Shown piece after piece: positions 29,395 through 40,865 of a stretch of DNA of 64,000 bases. The stretch lies in contig OZ023267.1 in the NCBI GenBank assembly GCA_964006375.1, positions 15,449,471-15,513,470 on the forward strand. The letters are read 5' to 3'. Below the pieces are notes generated by a model, which had not been told where the DNA came from, did no database searches, and saw nothing but the letters and a program-made list of their open reading frames with translations. The position numbers were made by a program, and so were the translations under genes. The stretch is from Tillus elongatus (taxonomy: Eukaryota; Arthropoda; Insecta; Coleoptera; Cleridae). Numbering within the stretch: the stretch's first letter is position 1; every line of letters starts with the position of its first letter.

Positions 29395-30639
29395 CAGACC
29401 GTTCTTATAGAAGGTTCTCGAATTGACCTAAAAGGTCTCCAACGTTTAATGTATATTTAAAATTTTCTCTAAATTGGCATTTGGGTTTTCTCAAAGGACA
29501 AAATAGAATGCAGAAAGTGTTACTAAATGGTTTTTGATCATTGGAAGTAAATGCACAGAAAGGGGTTGTTGACGATAGATTTATTAAAATGAACTATTTG
29601 GTATGTCAAAATTTTAGTAGTCAAGGTCATCTTTATAAGTTTTGATTACTCTATTTGAAAAAATCTATCAAAATTGTGACTTGGACCAGCACTTGTCTTA
29701 TTAAATTAATTTCCCGTTTTCTTTGTCGTTTATTACCTTATGCCATCAGTATATAATTGATTATTTGATAAAAATCGAAGAGCATTTCCAAGTAGAGTAC
29801 TATTTATTGTATAAAATATTATATAAATAATAAATAAAAAAATCAACGGGTATTTGCTGTTTTTTCAGGTAAGCAGGCAAATTATCTATTAGTGCAACAT
29901 TTAACGCGTTATTACTTTGAATTTATTAATTGGAGATAAAAAAAAGTTTTAAGTAAAAGTTGTAGCAAATTTGTCGATTGAAAAGTACATTTAACGCGTT
30001 ATACTTTGAAAATATTGATTTGAGAAAAAAAAGTTTCACGTAAAAGTTGTATGAAATTTGTCGATTGAAAAGTTATGTTATAAGCATTTTATTGTTTAAA
30101 CAATTATTAACAAAGATATAGGTAAAAAAGTCAATAAATGATTATGATTAATAGTCGTATAAGTTGTAAACGGTGAGTGATACAAAAAAAAAATTTAACA
30201 AAAAAGATGATAAATGCAATTATCTACAATAAAGGTCATTAGCATTTTTGGCCTAAAGTGCACGGTTACGGAGATAAGTATAGGCCGAAACGTTTTTTTC
30301 TCAAAATGACGGCACTTCCACCCTCCTAATTTGTAAGGATTTTGTGTTTTTACATTCAGTACGTCATTCTGAACCTGTGTATTAAAACAAAAAACTCCTG
30401 TAGTTCAGTGCATTATGGACAAGAGTAACGGGCTCCTCTATTGCCTGTGGCCTGTACTATTTAGTGATGGGTTGTTATTTAATAATCTGTTATTTTTTAA
30501 CTGTTGCCGAGCGGCAACAGTAACAACCTGTTATGGATATATAAAAATAACAGGTTGCAGGAGAACCAGAAAGTTTACACTAGAACACGGACTCGTATCT
30601 GTTTCTGTTGCACTGCAACTGGCTACGGCTACGATGATT

Positions 30640-32450
30640 CAACATCAGTTTTCATCCACCACTGTTATAACAGGATGAATGGACATGAGACTGGGAATTG
30701 GGTATAGAGTATAGAGCGGACTTTACTTCATAACATATTATTACTGTTTTCATCCGCAACTGTTATAACAGGATGAATGGACATGAGACTGGGAATGGGG
30801 TATAGAGTATAGAGCGGACTTTACTTCATAACATAATACTGTTTTCATCCGCCACTGTTATAACAGGATGAATGGACACGAGACTGGGAATTGGGTATAG
30901 AGTATAGAGCGGACTTTACTTCATAACATAATACTGTTTTCATCCGCCACTGTTATAACAGGATGAATGGACACGAGACTGGGAATTGGGTATAGAGTAT
31001 AGAGCGGACTTTACTTCATAACATATTATTACTGTTTTCATCCGCAACTGTTATAACAGGATGAATGGACATGAGACTGGGAATGGGGTATAGAGTATAG
31101 AGCGGACTTTACTTCATAACATAATACTGTTTTCATCCGCAACTGTTATAACAGGATGAATGGACATGAGACTGGGAATTGGGTATAGAGTATAGAGCGG
31201 ACTTTACTTCATAACATAATACTGTTTTCATCCGCCACTGTTATAACAGGATGAATGGACACGAGACTGGGAATTGGGTATAGAGTATAGAGCGGACTTT
31301 ACTTCATAACATATTATTACTGTTTTCATCCGCCACTGTTATAACAGGATGAATGGACACGAGACTGGGAATTGGGTATAGAGTATAGAGCGGACTTTAC
31401 TTCATAACATATTATTACTGTTTTCATCCGCCACTGTTATAACAGGATGAATGGACACGAGACTGGGAATTGGGTATAGAGTATAGAGCGGACTTTACTT
31501 CATAACATAATACTGTTTTCATCCGCCACTGTTATAACAGGATGAATGGACACGAGACTGGGAATTGGGTATAGAGTATAGAGCGGACTTTACTTCATAA
31601 CATATTATTACTGTTTTCATCCGCCACTGTTATAACAGGATGAATGGACACGAGACTGGGAATTGGGTATAGAGTATAGAGCGGACTTTACTTCATAACA
31701 TAATACTGTTTTCATCCGCCACTGTTATAACAGGATGAATGGACACGAGACTGGGAATTGGGTATAGAGTATAGAGCGGACTTTACTTCATAACATATTA
31801 TTACTGTTTTCATCCGCAACTGTTATAACAGGATGAATGGACATGAGACTGGGAATGGGGTATAGAGTATAGAGCGGACTTTACTTCATAACATAATACT
31901 GTTTTCATCCGCAACTGTTATAACAGGATGAATGGACATGAGACTGGGAATTGGGTATAGAGTATAGAGCGGACTTTACTTCATAACATAATACTGTTTT
32001 CATCCGCCACTGTTATAACAGGATGAATGGACACGAGACTGGGAATTGGGTATAGAGTATAGAGCGGACTTTACTTCATAACATATTATTACTGTTTTCA
32101 TCCGCCACTGTTATAACAGGATGAATGGACATGAGACTGGGAATGGGGTATAGAGTATAGAGCGGACTTTACTTCATAACATAATACTGTTTTCATCCGC
32201 AACTGTTATAACAGGATGAATGGACATGAGACTGGGAATTGGGTATAGAGTATAGAGCGGACTTTACTTCATAACATAATACTGTTTTCATCCGCCACTG
32301 TTATAACAGGATGAATGGACACGAGACTGGGAATTGGGTATAGAGTATAGAGCGGACTTTACTTCATAACATATTATTACTGTTTTCATCCGCCACTGTT
32401 ATAACAGGATGAATGGACATGAGACTGGGAATTGGGTATAGAGCGGACTC
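30640..32450. repeat. Minisatellite, 19 units of 95 or 98 bp
   Basis: The word GTTATAACAGGATGAATGG starts at 19 places (first 30664, last 32398) with spacings of exactly 95 or 98 bp. The 3-bp difference is TAATACTG against TATTATTACTG. Point variants alternate between units: CCGCAAC/CCGCCAC, ACATGAG/ACACGAG and GAATTGGG/GAATGGGG. Each unit contains the palindromic CTGTTATAACAG. Units are otherwise nearly identical, implying recent amplification or homogenisation. Confidence 0.97.
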
Positions 32451-33129
32451 TACTTCATAACATAATACTTACCACTTTATAACGTAGGATCGTCGCTACA
32501 ATGAAACTTTTAAATTTTAACAGGGATACGGCATACGGACACGGACACTACTACTACTAATCGCTGAAACTTTAAAAATCTCAGGAACACTACCAATTTT
32601 AATGAAATTATAAAAATATTCCCTGTACCCGGTATAGTTGAAACCAGACACACTTCACCCTATAGGTAGAGAGAAAAAAATAGTTTTAATTAAAAAAATA
32701 TATATTTTATTTTTTGCTTATAATAATTCACGTATTTCATATAACACTCATTTTCAAGGAAAAGATGGCTATAGAGGTTTTCAAGCTCAATGCTTAACTA
32801 ATATCTAATTAGTAAACAAAATTCGAAAGAAAATTTTCATTGTTGATTTTTTACCAAATTATTATTAGTGATAAATACCCAAAAAACCTCTTCATCATTT
32901 TTTTTTATAAAAATTTTATTAATTGTTTTAAACATAAAACAAAAATACTTTTTTATTTTAAACATTATATAGTATTGCATAGTATAGTAAACAATTTAAA
33001 TTATGTTTCAGAGAATTAGAGATATCTAAAGTTCTATCTATCTATCCACATATTGTTTCATAATTATTTTTGTCTTTTTATTCAAATTAATCACTTTCAT
33101 ATCTCAGGCATGATCAACTGATAGTTACA

Positions 33130-33195
33130 TCGCCCGGGGATTGAACCCGTGTAGTAGCGAATCTCCTTTACCCAACTACACCACCGGACGGGTTC
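33130..33195 (-). repeat. tRNA-like pol III promoter relic (minus strand)
   Basis: Read on the minus strand: GTCCGGTGGTGTAGTTGGGT (A-box-like) and, about 30 nt on, GGGTTCAATCCCCGGG (B-box-like). A full cloverleaf does not close: the T-arm and acceptor stem compete for the same bases. I call it a tRNA-derived SINE head, not a tRNA gene. Confidence 0.5.
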
Positions 33196-33346
33196 AGCTA
33201 CTGTTACTACGTCTACGTGGAATTCGTAATAATTCATAGTTCATACTGTTATTTTGAACCTGTTATATTTAACAGTTATTTCTAAATAACAGTAACTGTT
33301 GCGACCTGTTAAAGTAATATAACAGTTTTTCCCATTACTATTGCGG

Positions 33347-33829
33347 GTTGGAATTTGGAAAGTTGAACAGTCACCGGCTAGACGGAAAGTGTGGTTAGAG
33401 TATCGTATCGTATGAGTATACACGTCAAACGTCAAACGTACTTGGTGCGTGCCAAAATTTTTCTTATAATTTATGTTTATGAGAAGAGCTCGTCAGACTT
33501 CTACAGTCCTCAGAGCTCTCCCCTTTCTGGAGAAACTATATAACTAAATTGGTATATCACTTTAATTCGTTTGCATAAGTTTACTTGAGTCTATCGCGCG
33601 ACTGTTGATTGTAGACCAGTTCGCCATCTAGTCGAACCAGAGGTACTACTTGGTTACACTCTGGTTGTTTTATAGCAATTAATGATTTCTAAATAATTTG
33701 CTTAAGGTGTACTGTTTCCGCGAATTGACCGCATAGATTTGTCAAACGCAGCTCAAACTAGGCAATGGTTTTTCATGTTAGGGAAGTTTTGTGGAAAAAA
33801 TTCACTAACGAGAAAAAAATTCTAGGCAA
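33347..33829. other. Unassigned spacer with a family H 5' scrap
   Basis: No gene seen. 33780-33812 (AGGGAAGTTTTGTGG / AAATTCACTAACGAG) is a family H 5' terminus. 33430-33465 (AACGTACTTGGTGCGTGCC) may be a decayed 3' terminus. Confidence 0.35.
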
Positions 33830-34300
33830 ACTTATCTTTCAGAACACAATCTCGACACTGGCCACAATATAAATTTTAGTAATGTTTCTATTTTGCACTG
33901 TGAAACCTTAAGTAATAAAAGAATGTGTTTAGAAAAATTTGAAATTTCTTTTAACGACAATCTAATAAACTTAAAGAAAGATAATAATTTTAGAAATCGC
34001 TACCCCTATTTATATTTCCTAGACAAAAACAAAAAACAAATTTAATTAGACAATAGTTAGCTTTATACGTCAGTTTCTCACTTTTCGACTTCACTCAAAT
34101 TTATAAAAAAGTTTTTTTCATGTTTGTTATTGAATCATTAGTTTAGTAAAACTCACGTTATATGTAAGTATTTTAAACTTTTATATTTTTATTATGTAAA
34201 TTGTAAACTTTTTTCCTTTCCATGTTGTAGCCTTGAGGATGGAATAAATTTTTCCGAAAGCTGGGCATTTAATAAAGAGTTTTATTTTGCAACTGACGGC
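33830..34300 (+). pseudogene. C-terminal remnant of a Penelope-like element
   Basis: 33915-34040 reads KRMCLEKFEISFNDNLINLK and continues to a stop after LDKNKKQI. The layout (LxKxEI then a short basic end) resembles the tail after the GIY-YIG domain of Penelope-like proteins. It is followed by a 3' UTR with CCTTGAGGATGGAATAAAT, TTTTTCCGAAAGCTGGGC and AATAAAGAGTTTTATTTTGC, again the 'GAxGATGG ... CCGAAA' 3' signature. It is frame-broken and 5'-truncated. Confidence 0.5.
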
Positions 34301-34633
34301 TTTCCCACAATTTTTTGATAAATAACATTATTACCGTCACAAAAACTTAAAAAAAACAATGGGCCGATTTTTATTAAATATGGTGAGTACCTTCCTTTTG
34401 CAAGTGGCTTGGATAAGTTCGTTAGCCTTGGAACATCGGCGTAGGTTTTCCCGGAAAATTTTGTGTTTTCTTTTGAAAAAAAAATTATCTCCGGAAATAA
34501 CAAAGTAAGGGCAACCAAATTTGGTGCGCGGGCTTATATCATTATACGTAAATTACTTACCACAATTTAGCTCTGTAAGTTAAAAGACAAAAAAGTTATA
34601 GCCGTTTAAAGAAAAATAAATTGGGGTTTTCAT

Positions 34634-35090
34634 TAGTGATGGGTCGTTATTTAACTGTCGGTTATTTTTAAACGCTTGCCGAGCCGCAACGGTAAACACA
34701 AGTTTGGGACTTATAAAAATAACTGCTTAAAAATAACGCTTTTTACACTAAACTAGAAATCGGAGTCGTGTTTCAGTTCCACTGCAACTAGGTTCGATGA
34801 ATAAACATCGGTTTTCATCGGCAACTGTTATTTAACCATTTAACGGGATGAATAGCCTTGAGATTGGGAATGCTAAATATGTGTGGGTATACAGTATAGA
34901 GCGGACTTTACTTCATAACATTATACTTAACACGTTATTTATACTAGTGTGCTCGCTCTCGCTCACAGCTTTAGGAACGTAGGATCTTCGGTACAATAAA
35001 ACTGTCTAATAATAGTTATCAAATTGATAAACAAAATATATTGATACATTTTTTAATATCTATATACATTTAAATATAATAAACTAAATG

Positions 35091-35177
<87 letters not shown>

Positions 35178-35180
35178 GTA

Positions 35181-35251
<71 letters not shown>

Positions 35252-36477
35252 GGTGTTTCTAAATTAATGCGAAAAATAAAGGGGTGTCTTTTTATTAAGT
35301 TTTTCTTGAAACCCCTTCTCCTCCAAGTTACAGCCCTTTGAAATTTTGGCAAAAAAAGTTTTCATTAAATTTCTCCGTTATGGAATAATTTTAAAAAACT
35401 AAATTTTGCAGATGCATAAGGCTAACAAAATGGCAGTTCTAAAAGCATTTTATAACCCGTTAATGTTATCACAAGAGGGTGAAAAAACCTACCCTTACAT
35501 TATTTTTTATCACTACTTTTTATTGTGTGTACCGTTTTCTATTAAAAAAATGATTTAAAAAGAAGGATTCATTTAGCAACTTTTTGATGTCTTGAGCTTT
35601 TCTCATAAAATTGTTAGTTTCATCACAAAAAAATAAAATATTACTCAGATTGATGTCACATGAATTTACAGAGTGGTTGTTATTTGCTGAAAAATCAAGT
35701 ACGTGGTACTAAACAATTAATACTATATAGCTTCCAATGTTTTTTTAAACAGAAACTCAAACTCAATTTTTTATACTGTTGGCTGTTGTTTGCACAGTTT
35801 TTAAAAGTGGATTGATAAAGATGACCAGTGAACCGAAAATGTAACTAGAGATCTTTCTAAGAAAGAATAAAAGCATAATGTAATAACAAACCATATGTAC
35901 AGAATAAAGGCAAATTTCTTTACTGAAATTTTATGAGCTGCATTATGTTATGCAGTTCTTAGAATCACTCCCTCTGCCTGTGTAGTGTAGTAGTGTATAA
36001 AGCATCTATTTGTGATGTGACGTGATAAATAATGATATTTATTGATTCTTGCTGTGGCATTGACATTTACGTAAAGACCCCTCATAAAATAAATCTGTTA
36101 GAAATGCCTAGTTTATAATTCCTAAAAGATCCAAGTAAATACTTATAGAAGACGCCTTTCTGATTTCTAAAAGTTTCACGTCAGAGTGGCAAAAGATTTA
36201 CGACACGCTTATTATAATTTTTTAACCCTTTGTTTCATTTTCATATCGACAAAATTTGAGATTTATACACTACGTGAAATAACGGGGTAAAAATACAATG
36301 CATTTATACTAGTGTGCTCGCTCTCGCTCACAGCTTTGGGAATGTAGGATACTATCGATCGACTATCCAGTTTAAAATAACAGATAAATGACTGAAGCTG
36401 TTATTTGCAACGGTTATTATTAAATAACGTTAACGGCTTCAACTGTTAATAGAAAATAACCGTTTTTCGCATCACTA
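34634..36477. mobile_element. hAT-like non-autonomous element A1 with 8-bp target duplication
   Basis: GTTTTCAT occurs directly outside both ends (34626-34633 and 36478-36485). Ends TAGTGATGGGTCGTTATTTA and ATAACCGTTTTTCGCATCACTA are imperfect inverted repeats. Eight-bp duplications and YAGTG-type ends are hallmarks of hAT elements. Undisrupted family H copies read GGGGTTTTCCTCAAAAC, confirming the insertion point. Internally: two TA tracts (35094-35248), a CAGGGTGTTTCTAAATTAAT stretch, and no transposase. Length 1844 bp. Confidence 0.85.
35094..35248. repeat. Compound (TA)n / (TATG)n microsatellite
   Basis: (TA)n, then a short TATG run at 35161-35185, then (TA)n again, inside hAT-like element A1. 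Confidence 0.95.
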
Positions 36478-36651
36478 GTTTTCATCAAAACCTCAAAGTT
36501 GCGATTTAAAACGTCAAAATTGGCAACATCTAGGTAAAGAACCTGAACGAGCTATGGAAAGAAAATGTTTCAAGAAGAATGTTTTACACACTCTGAACTC
36601 TTAGCTTCAAACGTCATTGTCCTTCATTTTACTAAAATATTTACAGAAAAT

Positions 36652-37009
36652 GAAGAACCTCGGTGGTTCAGAGGTAAGAATGTGTGCCTCTGAACCGAAG
36701 GGTACTGGGTTTGATCCCAGGGTTCTCCTTTCACTTTTTCAGTACATACTGTAACATTAGCATCAACCGAGGTTGTGTCATTGAGTTTGAGCAAGTTGAA
36801 TGTCTGCACGTTCCTCCCTTCGGAGGGGGCGTAAAGCCGTCGGTCCCGTGTCCATCCGATGTTGGGCACGTTAAAGATCCCTACCCTCCTTACAGAGGGG
36901 GTTCGGCAAATTTTCCAGGATAGTGAGGTGAAACTGCTCCCTGGCGTCGGTGATTAGCCATAGTCGCGGAAATAGGCCGACGTTAAAGAAACAAAACACA
37001 CACGCACAC
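36652..37009 (+). mobile_element. tRNA-derived SINE, copy 2, with 13-bp target duplication
   Basis: A-box-like CGGTGGTTCAGAGGTAAG, B-box-like GGGTTTGATCCCAGGG, then the shared body (CCTCCCTTCGGAGGGGGCG, CTCCCTGGCGTCGGTGATT) and tail CGTTAAAGAAACAAAACACA. The duplication ATTTACAGAAAAT is at 36639-36651 and 37010-37022. It is inserted in H16, so this SINE was active after family H spread. It carries a short CA-rich tail instead of poly(A). Confidence 0.9.
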
Positions 37010-38362
37010 ATTTACAGAAAATTCCTTTCAAATAAACCCTATCTCTGATGCTTTGTCAGTAGTCCTAGCTATAGAGTGTATCGTTTAATGGTATATAATT
37101 TTTGTCGAAATTTCGTAAAAAAATCAATAAAGCTCAATATATCCGTTATTATACAAGATACGAAAAAAAATTGAATACATTAATTATTGGGCGTCTTAAG
37201 CTACATCTTAAAAAATATTTCTACAATCACAGAGTGGCCCATAAGTCGTTGGTGATACAAATTTTCTTTTTTTTTTTTTAATCGAACACGCCTTATGTTA
37301 TTGCATTTTTGCAGTTTCCATCGAAATATAATGCATGTTGTAAGAAAATAAATTCGGGATGCCGCAAGTGCGTTTGGTAGCGAATGTAATTAAATGCTTC
37401 AAATTTGAATAGCTCAATGTGCTATTAACCTATAAGGTTGACCAAGAAACCAGTTTTTTCGGGAACACTTTAAGTTTACTTTCGAAAATTTTTTGTACAT
37501 TTTCAAACAATAAAGTTATTTTGATGAAACATGGCACTGTGTAGGTTATACGTAACCAAATTTAATGCCTACTTTCTTAAAAAAACACACACACACATAT
37601 TTGCTGTAAAAAAACATTTTAATGAAAATTCACTACTATAACGCACTTGCTGCGTCCAGCTTTTTTCATATATGCAGGGTGGCGCATTTCTTCGGCAAAG
37701 CTCAATATATCCGTTGTTAGGCAAGATACGAAAAAAAAAATGTATACGCTAATTATAAGGTGTCTGTCTCATGCTGCATCTTATACAATTATTTTGTCGC
37801 TGGTGATAAAATTTTTCTCTTTTTAGGGAATTTTCGTCGAAAAAATTCACTAAGCGACTTTTGAATGTTGAACAAGTTCCTTCAAATAAGCGTTAACTAG
37901 GTGTTCTAGGACACATATCCAGGGTTTTCCTGGAAGTTTAGTCGAAAAGCTTTTTGTGAATAATTATATCCTGGCAGGTGAGGTCCTTGAAGAGGTTTGT
38001 TGGCCAGGAAAATCGGACCAGTCTTTTCAGGAACATTTAAAATTTATTTTCGCAAAATGTTTGTACCTTTGCAAACAATATAGTAATTTACGTTACAAGT
38101 CCGGAAAATACTGTTTTTTTTTGGACGAGTCGACAAAATTCTAGGACGAGCCGTAGGCGAGTCCTGGAAGTCTGCGAGTCCAAAAAAACTCATTTCGGAC
38201 GTGTTGCGTACACTATTTTTTTTGGCAACCGTGTAGAATAACAAATCAATGAGACACATTTCTTTATTATATTTCTTTGTAGAACAAAATTTCGAACATT
38301 TTAATTCTTATTTGTATTAAATATTGAAATTCGAACAGAAGATAGGTACTAACAGAAACATT

Positions 38363-39508
38363 CTAATTCTTATTTATATTAATATTTATATTAAAATTCG
38401 AGCAATTGCTAATGTTGGAAGGATTTAATTTGTTTGAAATGCTTGGTATATTCAAATGCCTTTTGTAGTCAGAACAAGAAGGTAAAGCTTCCGTTTCATA
38501 TTGATTGTTTTCATCTGATAATTTTTGAATGGTGTTGTCAATTTTAATTTTGTTTGTTAGTGAATTGTCTATATATCCTTCAGCGACATTGGTAGACTTC
38601 CAGCCACCGTGTCTCTTCAAATTTGTGATGTTTCCACCATTATCAGCAAATATTGTCGCTGAAGTTCGACGCAAACTATGGCCTGTGTAATTTTTAGGAT
38701 TGGGTAAATTTAAAAATTCTGCAATTCTTAATCCGAGATTCCCAAAACTGTGGATACCAACGGGCTGAATCGAATATTTTCCTTTTTTGTAATTCACGAA
38801 TAATCTGTTATGTGGAGTATGGGATGGCCGTAAAGATAAATATTGCCTATACAACAGCAGGTTTTCTTGCCCAATTACAACAAAAGTTCTCTCAATATGT
38901 GTTTTAGAATCTGGTATTTTCACAAGCAACAGGTCTTCTTTGTCGTTTATTAGATCAATTGACATTTTTGTTAGTTCTTCCCGTCTACAAGCACCGGATA
39001 ACCCAATAATTGTTGCTACCTGAAAATGAAGCGAATTAGGTTGATATTTTTATATCCTACAATCGTAACATTCTGTTAAAATTACCTTTAGCATTAGATA
39101 TGTTTCATTATCTGCTTCTATAATGAATTTGTTGATTTGCTCGCTGCTGAAGACTTCTGATTTCTTTGCTTTATAACCAATATTCTTCCTTTTAAGAAAT
39201 GCGATTACCTTTGGGAAAGTGGCTATGTTTACATTTTTCTTCACTAAAATGGTACTTTTCAACATAGAGTACATGCTCCACAGGGTAGAGGATTTGACAG
39301 TTTCAGATTTTTGCGCCAAGTAAGCTAAAATTACATCCTCTGTAATAGTTTTTCATTTCTTCATATCCATCCATCTCGTGAACAAATCATAAACGTTTTC
39401 ATACCCGGACTTTGATTTTTCAGGCAATAATTGTGCTGAAGCAGCAGCTGCTACATTGGAAATTTCGTAAGGCACATTTTCAAACTCACTATCACTGTTG
39501 CTTTCCAT
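38363..39508 (-). pseudogene. Crypton-type tyrosine recombinase with one intron and one stop
   Basis: Complement join of 39508-39086 and 39019-38363, 359 codons. The 66-bp intron (39085-39020) has donor AAG/GTAATT and acceptor TTTTCAG/GTAG and keeps frame. An N-terminal DNA-binding part (TLWSMYSMLKSTI, FLKRKNIGYKAKK) is followed by the catalytic part. The Arg is in LSGACRREEL across the splice, His and Arg in YTGHSLRRTSATIF, the Trp position in HGGWKSTNVAEG, and the nucleophile Tyr in AEGYIDNS: a complete R-H-R-Y set. Tyrosine recombinases cut and rejoin DNA through a 3'-phosphotyrosine. One TGA at 39355-39353, after RWMDMKK, breaks the frame about 50 residues from the ATG, so it is probably a recent pseudogene unless translation starts downstream. 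Retroelement recombinases are an alternative, but no reverse transcriptase is present. Confidence 0.82.
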
Positions 39509-39683
39509 AGTTTATTGCGACAATTGCGACCAAAAACCATGCAAACTTTCGAAAATTAAAATATCAACTAATTTCATTTCAGATAGCTGTCAGTGGTTAT
39601 TTCGTTGCTATGGTAATGTATTTATCAAAATCATACCTACCAAGATTTTCATATTCTCAATGACAACAACGATGTGATTCTTC

Positions 39684-39725
39684 CCGGCCTAGTCCGGGAA
39701 GTACGTACTTCCCGGACTAGGCCGG
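39684..39725. repeat. Perfect 42-bp palindrome
   Basis: CCGGCCTAGTCCGGGAAGTA and its exact reverse complement, with no spacer. It lies next to the recombinase gene and is far richer in G+C than its surroundings. Part of it (TACTTCCCGGAC) recurs at about 39767. Confidence 0.95.
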
Positions 39726-39945
39726 AGAAATGCTACTTTCTCAAAGAAAAAGCGTTCGGAAAGTGGGTACTTCCCGGACGGTTGCCGAAAAAAGCTATTT
39801 TGATGAAATATGGCACCTACATTGTTTCTACTATATAGGTTATACTGGTAACCAAATTTTATGTCTGTTTTCATTAAAAAATACATATTTACTATTAAAT
39901 CTTTTAATGAAAATTCATTACCATAACCCACTTGCTGAGTTCAGA

Positions 39946-40865
39946 CTTTTATAAATTATTAGCAAAGGCTAAATCTCAAATAAATTAGTTAATAGTTAGT
40001 ACTAGAGAACTACAAACATCATATTGAAAGCCAGGGCAGGACTGTACCTAAAAAATGAGGGCCCTATGAACAGTAGCGTTCTCGATGTCAATATTTTTAT
40101 TGAAACTTTAAGACAAATATAGCTCAAGCAATAAACTGCGATGTTTTCTGGTAAACGAAACATAATAATTGTATGATTATAAATACAAACTTGTGACGAA
40201 CATGTGGTATATCTTGTATTAATATTGAATTTGAGATAACAGTCGAAATAGGTACCTGCTGGCATTAAAATTTTGGATTAATACTGTTATAATTAGAAGT
40301 TTTATTGACCTTTCACAATGCTTGGAATCTGTTGATAGTAAAACAAACAAACTTTTGCACTTTTAATTGGTTTTTAATAACGTGCTATGTGACTCAATAG
40401 ACGTTTTGTATATTGGTAATCAAACCAGTAGTACCGGTTTCGTTGATAAAGAACCTAATATTAAAAGACTTTTACCAAATTTGGTTGAAATTGCAACACA
40501 GTTTAATTTCGAGTAACTATTGTTAACAACATTTTTGCGTATCTGATAAGCGTATTATTGCATACGGAAGTTTAGAGATAAGTTTAGGCAGTACCAACTG
40601 AAGAACATTAGATATACAAGGCGCATCTTGTCATTTTAAAAACAATTCGCATTTGCAGTGAAATAGTTAAGACCTATTGTTCTTTTTAATCATTTTAGAC
40701 TTTGTTAATTTAACCTGAAGTTACAGTTTATAATCCATAAAACGATTAAAATTTCTACATAGAATACGGTCAAAGTGGATATTTCTATTGATGTGCAAAT
40801 TTGTAGGTGAGTTTTATTAGCACTTTAGAAAATATTTGCGGAAGCAACATTTTCATTTTTCCTCT
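39946..40865. other. Unassigned spacer
   Basis: No convincing gene. AAGGCTAAATCTCAAAT near 39964 resembles AAGGGCTAAATCCCAAAT near 63040, so a small dispersed repeat is shared. Confidence 0.4.

Larger units (their letters stand above)
27500..30455. mobile_element. Foldback element F2, copy a
   Basis: The outer arms are inverted copies: ACAGACAATAGAG and GTTCAGAATGACGTACTGAA on the left, complements at 30350-30455 on the right. Inner arm sequence such as ACCTATATCTTTGTTAATAA is at 29099 and mirrored near 30100. Same family as 40866-42425. It is interrupted by H15. The loop holds a diverged repeat (AACGCGTT, AAAGTTxTA units near 29210, 29960, 30000) and a TA tract. No coding content. Confidence 0.75.
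30457..33346. mobile_element. hAT-like non-autonomous element A2 with a minisatellite core
   Basis: The left end TAGTGATGGGTTGTTATTT matches the left end of the element at 34634 (TAGTGATGGGTCGTTATTT). The right end CAGTTTTTCCCATTACTA is its imperfect inverse. Both ends carry CTGTTAxxxxTAACAG hairpins. The core is a 19-unit tandem array. I do not see a clean 8-bp target duplication for this copy. No transposase. About 33350 is the outer limit. Confidence 0.65.
34330..37660 (+). mobile_element. Family H element, copy H16, split by an hAT-like element and a SINE
   Basis: Starts in the post-TA segment (AAAACTTAAAAAAAACAATG) and follows the long-subfamily body. It is interrupted at 34634-36477 (hAT-like) and 36652-37009 (SINE). 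Ends GAAAATTCACTACTATAACG, CACTTGCTGCG, TCCAGC, then a T-run. An inverted internal 3' end lies near 37355-37385. Intact family copies give the empty sites for both insertions. Confidence 0.8.
38097..39790 (-). mobile_element. Crypton-like element within H17
   Basis: It carries a tyrosine recombinase gene on the minus strand (38363-39508). Edges come from comparison with intact family H copies. The flanks have unusual GC-rich inverted sequence: GGACGAG words at 38123-38182 on one side and a 42-bp perfect palindrome at 39684-39725 on the other. TTTTTGGCAACCGT (about 38216) and ACGGTTGCCGAAAA (about 39776) are inverse to each other. Bases resembling ARTTATTT occur on both sides of the insertion, possibly a diverged target duplication. 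Confidence 0.6.
37825..39945 (+). mobile_element. Family H element, copy H17, split by a Crypton-like element
   Basis: 5' AGGGAATTTTCGTCG / AAATTCACTAAGCGAC; the body runs to TTTGCAAACAATATAGTAATTT. It is interrupted from about 38097 to 39790 and resumes as AGCTATTTTGATGAAATATG. It ends GAAAATTCATTACCATAACC, CACTTGCTGAG. No TA tract. An uninterrupted copy (37505-37525, CAAACAATAAAGTTATTTTG) gives the empty site. Confidence 0.7.

Noticed and set aside
30640..32450. CRISPR-like array
   Set aside because: Repeats are 95/98 bp with no unique spacers, in a eukaryotic transposon; it is a minisatellite.
33130..33195. tRNA gene on the minus strand
   Set aside because: A and B boxes are good, but acceptor and T stems cannot both form, and it lies in a mobile element.
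39353..39355. Recoded TGA (selenocysteine or readthrough) in the recombinase
   Set aside because: No SECIS-like or readthrough context seen; a simple inactivating mutation in a mobile gene is more likely.
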